Origin: Mesorhabditis belari
Lineage: Eukaryota > Nematoda > Chromadorea > Rhabditida > Rhabditidae
Assembly: GCA_958450365.1 (NCBI GenBank)
Contig: CAUEEP010000731.1
Span: 2,418,501-2,482,500 of the forward strand
Direction: 5' to 3'
Length of the DNA stretch: 64,000 nt
Under the pieces are notes generated by a model that saw only the letters and a program-made list of their open reading frames with translations, did no database searches and was not told the DNA's origin. Every line of letters starts with the position of its first letter. Positions within the stretch are counted from its first letter, which is position 1. This document shows positions 11,126-30,826 of this stretch, piece by piece. The translations under genes and the position numbers were made by a program.

Positions 11126-11932
11126 GCAAAATTGCAAACTCCACCTTTTCTAGGACACTCAATTCATGTTTTCTCATCGAAAGAATCAAGATTTGAAATG
11201 TAAACCGACCGTTTGTCCATGCCTGAAAGGATTCGCTTCCACGATCACAATCATCATTAAAAATATTAAGAAAACGGTAAAAAATTTGATCATCGTAGAG
11301 TTGTGTGGGTGCGGTAAGTAGTACAAGATTCGCTTTTTTTCAAATAAATGCCAAGCTTTTATATAGTTTTAGTCAAAAATGGAGAGGTTTTTTTGGCTTT
11401 TTTTGTGGAGGAATGGATCGAATTTCCCCCGAAATTATACGGGCAAAGAGCAGGGAAAAGAGGGAAAGCATGGGAAAGAGACCCATCGGCTATTCGATAT
11501 TACATATCGCCAATGTACTATTTATGCTAATTGACTTCATTTTTCGGAGAGATTTCTGTCTGGCAATCTGTAATCTGCTGTACTTTCGAGAGGAGTTTAA
11601 TGGGTTAAAATTTAAACCAAACCAAATTAAACCAAGCCAACAATACAATCCGTCTTGAGAGTTTTGTGTATCGATTTTTCGGGATTCGTTATTCAAATCG
11701 ACCTCCATTTTGTTTCAATCGAAAGCTTGAAGTTTTCTCGTTAAAACGATATCAAAGGTTTACAATAATATTAGTCCTAGACGAAGTTATGGAGGATTCA
11801 AATGTGTTGAATCTAACACAGCTCAGTGTTGAATGTTGGATTGGCTTGAATACTTCAATATCTTTATTCACTCATAGAACCAATTCGATTCCAAGTCAAT
11901 TTTTGAGATCAATGGGGAAATGAAACTTTTTC
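11126..11932. other. Intergenic region, nothing recognised
   Basis: Several frames of 60-117 codons exist at 11305-11923, but none has a family motif or good splice context. I see no RNA gene or repeat here. Confidence 0.35.
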
Positions 11933-12459
11933 TTATCCAAGCATGAGCATATTATCTTGTCGATTGAATCCGCCTTGTTTTTGGGAGAAATAGGAACCCC
12001 AGCTGTTCATTGAGGATTGCATCACACCCGGGAATGAGCCACCGAAATCGAATTGACGACGGGCACGATCGTGACTAGAATATAGGATTATTTAAAGGCT
12101 TTTTTACAGTAGATATTTAGATAAGTTCTTTACAGTAGATATTTAGATAAGGATTCAGTTTTCCAAGCTACACTACCAAGAACACTTATTGTTAGAAAGT
12201 GCTTTTTGAAATGAAACTAAATTTTCTACCAAAACGTGTCAAATTTCAAAAACTACCGAACTTGAGCGTTATAAGACTACGATAGTGGTGACTACCGTAA
12301 TCTTGCTGTCTCTAACTGCTACTAGATATCTATTAGTACAATATGACTGTAGTTTTGTTCAACCAACGTCACAGTTTCCTTGTTCGGCACCGGTCCGCCA
12401 GTTGTCACCTCAAAAAGGGCAATCGACACGAGTAAAAGGATTAGAAAGAAGAATTTCAT
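11933..12459 (-). CDS. Secreted small peptide, paralogue 2
   Basis: Exon 1 (from 12459) encodes a clear signal peptide (MKFFFLILLLVSIALF) followed by a short Pro/Thr stretch. The last exon (12075-11933) encodes HDRARRQFDFGG, then SFPGVMQSS, NSWGSY, QGGFN and LMLG, matching position by position the C-terminus of the gene at 7657-8470. The phase works if exon 1 ends at a weak GTTGGT donor about 12377, giving about 77 aa; other exon 1 borders are possible. The Gly/Met repeat of paralogue 1 is absent. The gene faces paralogue 1 across the Tc1 element. Confidence 0.65.
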
Positions 12460-13222
12460 TTTAAAAAAGGAATTTGAAATTGAATGCAAAATTTGATGAT
12501 TTGACCTGAAATCCACCATCCATTTTATACTCTTTCCTCAAAACAAAACCCGCTTTTCGACCAAGTTCGCTAACTTTTTCAGTGTCATTTCGGTTATTCC
12601 CAGAAATAAAAAAACTCCTTTTTAATCACTTTCCCCCAAAATCTCTCTGAGTTCCTTCCAAAAATGATGCATTTTCTCGGAAATCTCGCGAGAAATTCGA
12701 AATTTTGCCCGAAAGTTCGCCAAAAACTTTGAGCTTTCAATGCATTTTGGGCGATCCGACCCGAGTAAATTTTTTAAGCTTTTTTTTGAAAATCTTTGGG
12801 TTTTTCGCGGTTCCGTGTTCATTTTTCGCTTAGTCACACGGGGAAAATGAAAAAAATTGTCAAAATGTCGACTTTGGTTCAGCAAATTTGCCAAATTTAC
12901 CCATCAACAACCATAAAATTTTCTTTTAGCAGGAAATTTTGTGAAAAATCTTAAAGTTGACGATTTGGGGAAGCCAAATGATGTCATTTGCAATTATTTT
13001 AACCAAACGAATCGCAATTTTGGCATAAACCTCTTAACTGTGCAACATCTCTATAGAGATTTCGCCTTGGCACTCAAATTTCGTGAGCTGCTAAAATGCA
13101 CAATATGCTCATTTTTCGAACTTTAGATTTTAAATTAATAAATTTGCATTTGAAAATTTTCGATAAAGCAAACGGTGCGCAAAAAGAAATTTTCATTTCG
13201 TGCTTCTTCCCAATTTGAGAAA
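12460..13222. other. Intergenic region with a small dispersed repeat
   Basis: No gene is supported. The block 12973-13096 (CCAAATGATGTCATTTGCAA to TTCGTGAGCTGCTAAAA) recurs in shortened form at 13989-14095, inside intron 2 of the following gene. The copies differ by a deletion and several substitutions. Confidence 0.6.
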
Positions 13223-15342
13223 ATGCTATTGTTTTTCATGCTTTTGGTGAGTTTTCAAGTTTTTTTTATCTAAAACGAGTAAAAACCATTGAGATTGCTG
13301 CAAAATGTATAAAATTGATAGAATTTTGTGAAGTAAGCGTGACGAATGCATAAAAATGAGCGAAAACTTTGACAAACCTTTGATTTTTTTGATAAAAACA
13401 ATCGAATTTTTATATAATTCTAAGGTTTTTGATATTTGGCTAATCTGAAAGCTTAAAATGATAGCTTTAAAAGCTTGTTAGCCTTTAAAAGTCACTTGTA
13501 TTTTGCATGTTAAACGTTTTGTTATTCTTTGTTAGCCTCTGAAAAGCTACGTTGCGCCAATTTTTTTGCGCAAATGTTACAAATGTTACAAATGTGACCT
13601 AGTTGCGCAAATGACCCAGTTGTGCAAAAAATTTGGGCAAAGTAGCCACCCCCGAAAAGCTTAAAGTTTTGTTAAGAGTTCAATCGTTATTTAATATATG
13701 TCTATGATCTTTTTAAAAATCTCTATTTTCTCTATTTTCAGCTCTTCATCTCCGTTTCATTGGCTTCAAAGTATACTTTTGATGTGGATGCGTTTCGGGT
13801 GAAAGATTTCGTGCACATAGCGTGTGGCCAATTCGACGTGTGCAATGCGAATACACGGTTTGTTTCTTTGATTTTTGTTGTTGTTGTACTTTTAGATTGA
13901 AATATCGATCGATAAAGGTAAATTTGTGCTAGTCGTGTATGCTGTTTTAATCATTTCTAATTTTTCCTAAAGGTATTTGAATACTCTGCGCCAAATGATG
14001 TCATTTGCAACTATTTTAACCAAACGAATCGTTATTTTGTAAATCGTCTATAGAGATTTCGCCTTGGCACTCAAATTTCGTGAGCTGCTAAAAATAAAAA
14101 AAACCCTAATCAGGAAATTTGGCATTTGATTATCATAGCTGCTTAAAAGGATGAAAGTTAGAAACTTTACAAATTCTTTCATTTAGAAAGAACCTCATGA
14201 ACACGTACAATTTTGTCCACGATGCCATTTCAACTACCCGCTGGATAAAAATGAACCTAACGGGCTCCATAAAGTAAGTGTTTTCTTTTAGCAGTTTACA
14301 AAAGTGTTTAGGGTATTTTATGCTAAGTTGAACTCAAGAATATCAATTTAGTACCGAGAAACTTCGCCAGAATCAGCAAATATGGCGTGATCAGTTCTGC
14401 AAAACAGTCGATCCGACGGCTGCGCTTCTTTTCGTCAACCAGGCAGTCATCGAGACATATGAGATTGCTTGCGTCTCAGAAGGTACGCTTTTGTCGAAAG
14501 TAGACTTGGGTACTTAACGACTACTTTAATATACTAATATTTGTTATTTGAAGGCATTGGTATCTTTATTGATATTACTAATTAAAGCTAGTTAATCTTT
14601 TGTTTTAGGCGGCAGTCGAGTACAATTCTGTGCACTGGCTCCGAGGAAGCGGCCAAAAGATGTGTATGAGTACATTGAAGCAAAGGATTGGCAAAGAAAG
14701 GTGGAATTTTTGTTTTAAACAATTTTATGCCAATGCCAAACAATTTTATGCCAGCCCTGCCCTTGACACTCTTGACACAAGAAAGCTTAAATAGTTAGAC
14801 TGAATAATTTATCTACTTGATAATATTTTTTCTTAAGGTGAAGCAGTTGCGAAAGGCTATTGACTGCAGTCCAGACGATATTGAGATAGCTAATCAGGTG
14901 AGTTTTTTTTAAAAATCAATCATTGAACTTTTCCGCTTTTAGTTGCCTGAATTGCACGTTTGTCGAAAAAATTGTATCCACGGTGGCGTTTCACTTTCCG
15001 GGGTGAGTTTTTATATTTTCTAAGCTAGATATACCATTATTCAAAAGGATGCTAAATGTAAAAGTTTACCAAAACTGTGTGCAAGCAAACTTTACTTCAA
15101 AATTTACTTTATTATGCCTTTGGCGCATTCATTCACCCAAAATAGTAAAACTTAGAGTTAAAGATAGCCGTTTTTGTCTGTTAAAACTTACTGAAACCTT
15201 TGAACCCATAAATTCCGTCAACTTTTATATCGGAAAACTATTTAAACTCCTAAACTAATCTCTGTTGTTTCAGTTACTCATGCTTCTCTTGCTGATGTTC
15301 TTCTCCTTTTCGTGCATTGTTTACCATTTCGGTCGAGACTGA
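13223..15342 (+). CDS. Orphan single-pass type I membrane protein
   Basis: Eight exons give about 214 aa. A short first exon plus exon 2 (from 13741) encode a signal peptide (MLLFFMLLLFISVSLA). The mature part has about eight Cys, in blocks such as ACGQFDVC, QFCKTVD, IACVSE, QFCALAP, DCSPDD and VCRKNC, suggesting a disulphide-bonded extracellular domain. The last exon (15274-15342) is a hydrophobic segment rich in Leu/Phe, a membrane anchor with a five-residue basic/acidic tail. Splice phases agree throughout. I recognise no family; it is probably nematode-specific. Confidence 0.75.
13545..13665. repeat. Fragment of foldback family F
   Basis: Contains TTGCGCCAATTTTTTTGCGCAAATG and, after a spacer, the inverted-like GTTGTGCAAAAAATTTGGGC followed by AGCCACCCCC. 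This resembles the ends of the GCGCAACTCGCCATAAC palindromes at 22863 and 55006, but the central part is missing. It lies in an intron. Confidence 0.45.
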
Positions 15343-15579
15343 TTGGAGGGATGGATGAAGAATTTCGATAATGATGGTGATTTGCTCATTCAAAAGTTCA
15401 ATAAGTTTATTTTTCTGTTGTTTGTCTACTTATGATAGAGTTCTGTTTGTTTCTAATCCGTTCTTTTTCCTTGTGATGATAAGTCCTTGTTGATCTCACT
15501 TTGTTTTTCATTTTTTCTGTTCTCACAATATAAAACCTTTATTTTGGAGCCATATGGATTAAAAATTAAACGAATTCTT
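15343..15579. other. Convergent 3' intergenic gap
   Basis: A short gap between the membrane-protein gene (+) and the end of the GH31 gene (-). Nothing beyond AT-rich 3' flanks is seen. Confidence 0.4.
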
Positions 15580-24125
<8,546 letters not shown>

Positions 24126-25454
24126 TCTAAAATCGATTACAATTGAAAAAAAAAAAAGAAATGAAATTACAAACAAAACATAAATAAGTTATGAAAAGCG
24201 TCTAGTTTTGCACTTAAAAAGGTCTACTTTATCTGATAAAATTGACGATGGAATGAGGCAATCAAAAGCCTCAGTTAATGTGATCAAAATTGAGCTGATT
24301 GAATCAAAAAATGGATTACGGCTGTTTGTCTAAACGATGGGGAAATGATAGAAACCGTTATTTAAAGAGTATTTAAAGAGATTATCAATATCTTATAAAA
24401 AGTATATTTATTCAACACGGAATAATGAATTATAATATAACGGAGGAAATTTTTACCCCTAATTACTCCTATTACCCCAATGTTGTTAAGAAAAAACCTA
24501 TAATAATGGGAAAAAAAGCACAATCTTTCTAGCCGCCGGGGATCGAACCCTTAACCCACCGACTAGGAGACAAGACTCCTATCCGGTCGGCTACGACGGA
24601 AAAATGGATTACGGCTGTTTGTCTAAACGATGGGGGAAACGATAGAAACCGTTATTTAAAGAGTATTTAAAGAGATTATCAAGATCTTATGATGAAATCT
24701 TTTTTTGATTACTTTAATTAAAAAGCATCAACGCATCAAATGATGACAATTTCTTCAAAAAAAAAAAAAAAAAATTCACGTGGTTTCAATTGGGGGAAAT
24801 TCTCGCAAGTAAAATCAAATTTTCACGTTTTCACGGAAATCTCTCAATTTTAATAGACTCCATTTATGGCCCATTGGTGAATTTCTACAATTGATAAGCT
24901 TTTGGCTTCGGGGAATTTTTGGGAGAGTTAATGGAATTTTTCTTTTTGAAGTGAAAAGCACATGTTAGACATGTGATCGAGGAATTTTAAGGCTTTTGAT
25001 TAAAGCAAAAATGCAATCAACAGGTTGTTAGAGGTAAAAAAAAAAATTGATCCTCGGCTTTAATTAGAGCTAAACTTTTAAAAGAACTCGCAAACTTATT
25101 AGCCTATCTTGGAGAGAAGATTTGCTACTAATTTAACAAATTAGAAAACTTCGCTGTGTTTACTTTTTTTTTCAGTTAACCTCAAAAGACAAACTTTAAA
25201 AGAAAAAGAAATGGCAACAGCTGTCTCGGTGTTTCAGCGCCAAAAAAGTGTTTGTTTTGGTGGGGCAATTAATTGAGGAAAAACAATCTTGACCATTAAG
25301 GTTACTTTGTGCTCGAAAATGGTAAACACATTATTTCTGATGCACTCGATTCACGTACTTTTAATTGTGGATTCTTAAATGCGGTTATTTTAGGGGTACT
25401 TTGTTTTCTTAAAAAAAGAATAATTCAGAATCCGATTTAAAAACGTTAATTGGG
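24126..25454. other. Repeat-rich intergenic region upstream of GH31
   Basis: Holds a partial family-C element (about 24243-24330) and a direct duplication of about 90 bp: 24310-24400 and 24600-24691, both containing GGATTACGGCTGTTTGTCTA and ACGATAGAAACCGTT or close variants. A tRNA-like module lies between them. 24700-25454 has poly-A tracts and no gene. Confidence 0.6.
24530..24604 (-). other. tRNA-like sequence, possible tRNA or SINE head
   Basis: Read on the minus strand it has TAGCCGACCGGATAGG (A-box like), a potential anticodon hairpin AGGAG..CTCCT, and a perfect B box GGTTCGATCCC. Acceptor ends TCCGTCG and CGGCGGC pair at 6 of 7 positions. The D arm does not fold cleanly. It may be a tRNA gene, a pseudogene or a SINE head; a related module is at 46773. 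Confidence 0.4.
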
Positions 25455-25491
25455 GTAGTGTTGATGTTGTTGTTGTTGATGTTAATGTTAA

Positions 25492-25550
<59 letters not shown>

Positions 25551-25554
25551 CTAA

Positions 25555-25593
<39 letters not shown>

Positions 25594-25623
25594 GGTTGTT
25601 GTTGATGTTGTTGTTGATGCTAA

Positions 25624-25689
<66 letters not shown>

Positions 25690-25694
25690 TGCTA

Positions 25695-25741
<47 letters not shown>

Positions 25742-25817
25742 GATGTTAATGTTAATGTTGATGTTGATGTTGTTGTTGATGTTCTTGTTCTCGTTGTTGC
25801 TGTTGATGTTGATGCCA
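25455..25817. repeat. TTG/ATG triplet repeat
   Basis: About 360 bp of irregular GTT and GAT triplets (TGTTGTTGATGTTGATG style) with larger imperfect units of about 70 bp. Long frames appear on both strands only because the tract is triplet-periodic. It lies just downstream of the DB-domain gene. Confidence 0.93.
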
Positions 25818-25901
25818 TAAAAAGAACATCATTAAAATAAAATATTTATGTACAAGAATATATAATATATTTACAGATATGATACTCTACTTTCAAAAGC
25901 T

Positions 25902-27746
25902 TTAATTTCCTCTAAAAGTCTTTGCTTTTTGATGATTCTGAGCTTTTTTGGGTTGTTGATCAGTGTTGATTTCCTTGAATTGCTCATCATTCGACTCATT
26001 CGACTCATCGGAAATGTCCGAAAGGGACATCGCTGCTAGAGTTGCGCCTTTGCCTGCAACTCGTTATGTTTGATCTAATTGATGCAATTTACCCCTAGCC
26101 ACATCCTCATAAAAGCATCCAAGCATTTGATCAAAACGGTGATAGCAGGCTAGATAGGTCAAATCGAGTTGAGTGACTTGACCAGGCCTCTAAAATGATC
26201 TCTTTTACGATTGTCCTGATCACAAACCTGATCACAGAAAGCTAGACATTTTTGACCGGCAAACGTCGTGCCAACAGCCGCATTCTTGCAACACTCGCGA
26301 TGATCTCGACCCTGAAAATACCCCTTTTTTTAGATCGAACTCATTGACGATAGGACACATTTCAAACAAGAAATTACTTTTCTTTTCACGCTTTCAACCT
26401 TCAAGCGTTAGTTAACTTAATGTAGATTGAGAAATTATTATGTTCTAGATCAAAGGACTCACTTGAGCAGCGCAGAAGTGAATATCGGCAGCGGCTTGTG
26501 ATGGGCATGTGTCTAATTTGAAGTACATCGTCTATAAAATTTGGCATTACTGATTGTCTTTTTCGATTCGACGATTGACTTCTTTCACTTTTCTCAATCA
26601 AGTTTTTAAAAGTCATTCATCTCTTAGAACCTATTAAAACCTATTAGAATCTATTAGGATCTATTAGGATCTATTAGAACCTATTAGGATCTATTAGAAC
26701 CTATTAGAATCTATTAGAATCTATTAGAATCTATTAGAACCTATTAGAATCTATTAGAATCTATTAGAATCTATTAGAATCTATTAGAATCTATTAGAAT
26801 CTATTAGAATCTATTAGAACCTATTAGAATCTATTAGAATCTATTAGAATCTATTAGAACCTATTAGAATCTATTAGAATCTATTAGAATCTATTAGAAT
26901 CTATTAGAATCTATTAGAATCTATTAGAATCTATTAGAATCTATTAGAATCTATTAAAGTAAGCACTCACTCTGATCGAATCTTTCGTGTACGTCGAATA
27001 GGAACACTTTGTGAGACAAGCATCAGGTAGATGACGACTTTGGCAACAATGAGAGAATTTCTCATCTGGTGAGAGGCGCATTTGATCGGACTGGAAAGAA
27101 AAGGTACTTATTTAGAAGTATTTAGCAACAGTATGCCCAAAATGTAAACACTTTTATTACCTGTTCGGGTATTCGGAGAGTTTTTGAGGAGTGAGCCCGA
27201 GTGGCTAGTCGATAACATCCATACGATCCACACCCGTATCCAGGTCCACATCCACCGCCGCACGACTGCAAAAGGGAATGGTAAAGAAACGTCATTAATG
27301 TAGCTACAGTACCGCTTCACTGAGTGCTGTTACTGTAGTTGGAGCCTACTGTAGTATAGCCGATTAGTTATTCAAGTTTACTGGGATAACCTGTGATAGA
27401 TCTAACTCAAATTAGAAACGGCAGTACAGATGAGTAGTAACCGTTTCTTAAGACGTGTCCCCTTTCCCCATTCTACCGTAATCTTGTCTCTAATTTTTAT
27501 CCAATCTATCCACTTTTTGGCTTTAATTTTATGCGAATACACAAAGAATATCGAAAGATAAAAAAAGAGACAAGGTTACGGTAGAAAGAGAAAAGGGTCA
27601 TTTTTTAGGAAACGAATTTTAAAACGTACTGGCATCGGCGGTGGCACGTATCCACCACCACATCCACCGGCCATTCCACAGACACCCGCCGACAAACAAC
27701 CAAGTGATGTCTCGAGTAAAGCGGTCAAGATAAGCAATGAGGACAT
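25902..27746 (-). CDS. Secreted DB-module protein
   Basis: Seven exons give about 247 aa. Exon 1 (27746) encodes a signal peptide (MSSLLILTALLETSLGCLS) and the start of a Cys/Gly-rich region (CGMAGGCGGGY, then CGGGCGPGYGCG). The middle carries the spaced cysteines of the nematode DB module: FSHCCQSRHLPDACLTKC, then HFCAAQ, ECCKNAAV, CLAFCDQ, LACYHRF and GCFYEDV. DB modules occur in secreted nematode proteins; the biochemical role is unknown. The C-terminus is hydrophilic (SDISDESNESNDEQF). Splice phases agree at every junction. One intron (26534-26964) is largely a 10-bp satellite, and intron 1 carries a family-A MITE. Confidence 0.85.
26637..26956. repeat. 10-bp satellite CTATTAGAAT in a DB-gene intron
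   Basis: About 32 tandem copies of a decamer CTATTAGAAT with variants CTATTAGAAC and CTATTAGGAT. The tract ends 8 bp before the GTGAGTGC donor of the upstream exon when read on the minus strand, so it forms most of this intron's 5' half. Confidence 0.95.
27438..27620. mobile_element. Foldback MITE, family A, copy 3
   Basis: Arms CGTTTCTTAAGACGTGTCCC..CTACCGTAATCTTGTCTC and inverted GAGACAAGGTTACGGTAGAA..TTTTTTAGGAAACG. It lies in intron 1 of the DB-domain gene. Confidence 0.82.
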
Positions 27747-28204
27747 GACGAGAAATTTTTTGGTTTACTTGTAAATTCGAGCTTTATATACACTTTTCCT
27801 CGAGAAATTTCAGGGAACTTTCTTGAGAATGATTGTGAGTCATGGAGGTCAGTGAGAAAGAGAGAAAATGGAAAATGGAGATGCTAACAATGAGACAAGG
27901 ATTGCTTTGTTCAGGGGAAATGGAGAGAATTTTAGGAAAAGGGAGAAAATGGAATGAATCAGCTCTTGGAAACGATCTTACTGTTGTAAAAGTCGAGGTT
28001 GGGTACTCTTTTGTACCAAGACTGGCTCTGGAAATTTGCATTTTTGAACTTCGGACTTTCATTTGATCCAATTCCTAAAAGTGTCTCCAGTTTTTATTTT
28101 TAACAAATAACAAACTTTTTATTTTTCAAACAAACTCAACAACATAACAAAAACAACAATAACAAGAGAAATGGCTGAAACTTAGACTAATTTAACATCA
28201 CTTT
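27747..28204. other. Intergenic region between ZCCHC4 and DB genes
   Basis: About 460 bp holding the promoter side of the DB gene and the 3' flank of the methyltransferase gene. The opposite-strand frames at 27784-28071 show no recognisable product. Confidence 0.4.
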
Positions 28205-30599
28205 TTATTCTTCTTCATCAACATCAAAGTAGCGTTCCTCGGACTCTTCATCTTCATCATTCTCAAATTCTTTCGCCGCATTTGGATTGGTTGTATTTGC
28301 GCACCTAAAATGAGTTTAGTGAGTGGGATGCAGTGGATAAATAAATCTTGACTCTACAGTAACTATTCTACTAGAATTCGAGTAAAGTATTTATTTTTAG
28401 ATCTGCAGCCTCTGTTTAACGTTGAAAATCAAATTTAGCCAATATAGCTTGCACAAACCTCCCCGGCAAGTGACATCTTTCACACTTGTGGCAATGACGA
28501 TAGCTTTGCTTCACACATCGCATACACGGGGCACAATGTTTGTACGGGGTTCCATCCTAAAATTTCAGACATAATTTATGAATGCAGACATCTTAACCGT
28601 AACTTGTGCAAACTACTGCTAAAACTCACCAATGAAGTACATTTCATGCACATGAAGCAGTGCTTATTCGTATCGTGCACCCAAAACTCGCAATAGTCGC
28701 AAAATCTAAAGCAATAGAAGACATAAATACAATCTTAAAAAATACTTGTAACCATCATGTCCCTTCAAATCAATCTTCTGCAGCGGGATATTTGTGAAGA
28801 AACGGACGCTCGTTCGATTTGGCTTCGAAAAGGCCCTGTGATTCGAATATGTAACCTAAAAATATTAATGAAAGTGTTAATCTCAATAAAACAAACCCTA
28901 TAATCGTGCACCGCAAAATCCTTGTATGCGTGGAGTACCCGTTTTCCAACGTACAACGGCAACACGAGAATCGAATAGAAACCTTTGGCCGGGTTTGATC
29001 TAAAATACAACTTGTAACTGTAGAAATGACGGAAAGTATAAAGCTCAAAATTTTAAAATCAAAACTTACTCTGCAGTTGAACTTATGAACTCTTCTTTGA
29101 TCAAGTCTAAACTTCGAACCATCGGCTCAACGAGAACGGCAAATGGTGGATCACAGATAACAAGCAATTTTCCCGAATTTTGTAGAAAGTCGGTAAACTA
29201 AATCATTGATATAATACACGCTAATCGTTAACCTTTCTGCCTACCGTTAACTGCCAGAAAAATTTACCTTAATTCAAGGTTCTAAAACCCACCCTCTTTT
29301 TGCTCAATCGATCATAGAAGTGATGCGTTAACAGGCTGTATTGTGCAAATTGGTTCTTCTTGTAGAAAGCGCCCTAAAATATGGCAATTGGCAAAATCAA
29401 AATAGGTCCCGCTGCAGTCCGGGAAACCCACATATCGTTTATCAACGTCTAACAAAAAGAGCTGTTTCTCGCTTTTCTCCGCACGAAACATTTCCATCAG
29501 AGTTGGGCAGCCTGAATTTAAGCATTGAAACTAGTTATAGTATTTTAGCCTTAAAATTGATAAATATAGGATTTAGAAATAATACTAATACATATCACAT
29601 CACTTACCTATGAAAAGTATCGAATCAATATCCAGCGAAGCAATAATTTCCTGCAAAACTCCAGTCGACTCGTCGGAGAAGAAATATTGCTAAAAATCGC
29701 ATAATCATTCCAGTTTTAAGTGCTTTAACACAACTTTAAATATAAAAAAAACTTACTGCTTCTCCCTTTCCATCTTTTAGCGTTTCGAGAAGCTTCGACG
29801 GTGTCTTAACGATGCTTCGTTTAATGAACTGACAATCCGCGTGCTCGTGTGTCCCTGGGAAAACCTGAACGTAACAAAATTGAATAAGGTAATCATTTTT
29901 AGCCATAGAATACCCTATTTTATGCAAATTTACTATGTAAAACAATATTTTCCTTACCGAAAGACACTCTTTGCACCAAACGATTTTCTTATCCTTGGGA
30001 ATCGCTTGCAACCTATAAATTTTCAGTTTAAAAGAGATAAATTTTAAATATCAACCTTTTATTCACATTGTTGTAGAGGAGTTTTTGCTTTTTCTTTTTT
30101 GGCGGAAGATTTTCCGGATTCAAAAGCGCTCCCGTCTCATCAGCTTCCTCTTTGAAAGGACACTTTTCTGGGTTATCTCTAGAACCTTTGATTTAAATAA
30201 TAAAATTTAATCTCACCGATAAACAGCACAGGCGAAGAAACGATGAGAAATCTCTCCATTCTCCGTTTGACCAAAGAAGAGGCAAGGACCTAAAAGACTC
30301 AAATTAGCACCATAGCTTAAAGTCAAAACGTACCATGTGAACACTGCACAGTTTGTGCACCTTCTGGAGTATCAAGAAACGCGAAATTCCCACGCTTCCT
30401 CAACGCACTCGACTTTTCCTTGTTTTCGGGCCACCGCTTTTTGAAGATCTAGAATAATATACAATCTTCAGTCAAATACTTGATGTTTATCGTATACCAT
30501 CCCCAATAAGTCGATAAGAATTCTAATTATCACCTTTCCTTTGTTTGGCCTTTTCATTTTCGGCGTTTGTTTCCGTCCATTTTTGTACTTGGCAGCCAT
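28205..30599 (-). CDS. ZCCHC4: ZCCHC4-type 28S rRNA m6A methyltransferase
   Basis: About 14 exons, about 466 aa (human ZCCHC4 is slightly longer). In order: a basic N-terminus, a GRF-type zinc finger (CSHGPCLFFGQ .. FFACAVY .. EKCPF), a second Cys cluster (WCKECLS), the Rossmann methyltransferase core (FLLDVDKRYGAFY, QYSLLTHHFYDR), and the N6-adenine catalytic motif DPPF in LLVICDPPFAVLVEP (about 29150). Then come the DYRVTYSNH and RFFTNIPL segments and a DHHC-like cysteine-rich zinc region (FCDYCEFWV .. HCFMCMKC .. HCAPCMRCV .. HCHKCERC). The tail is acidic. The family methylates one adenosine in large-subunit rRNA in the nucleolus and cytoplasm. The start is MAAKYKNGRK at 30599. It follows SDHD on the same strand after 227 bp, so it is probably a downstream operon gene. 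Confidence 0.9.
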
Positions 30600-30826
30600 C
30601 TAAATCTTATCGTTTACATCACTTGCCAAGTATTTTAAAATATTTCCTTTGCTTTAACAACTTTCTGTGCATTTTCTTCTTTAGTAACTTTATTTCTGTC
30701 ATAAAATCTCTAAATTCTCCTCAAAATACACACAAAAAAAGGTAGACCACTAGGTCAATTTTTCGTGAAAAACATGAAAATAGTAGATACAATATAAACT
30801 AAGCAATCCTAATTCAAAAATGAAAT
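30600..30826 (-). promoter_or_regulatory. Intercistronic region SDHD to ZCCHC4
   Basis: A 227 bp gap between two same-strand genes, within the range seen between nematode operon genes. It would contain the SDHD poly(A) signal and an SL2-type trans-splice acceptor. I did not identify a decisive acceptor. Confidence 0.4.

Noticed and set aside
10844..11153. Frames with SYRVSYRV or TRYDTRYD repeats
   Set aside because: Product of the GATAC-ACTC tandem repeat, not a protein.
25390..25840. Long frames on both strands rich in Thr/Ser, Leu/Met or Val/Asp
   Set aside because: All arise from the TTG/ATG triplet repeat; every frame of a triplet repeat stays open.
26637..26956. CRISPR-like regular repeats
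   Set aside because: There are no spacers; this is a head-to-tail 10-bp satellite in a eukaryotic intron.
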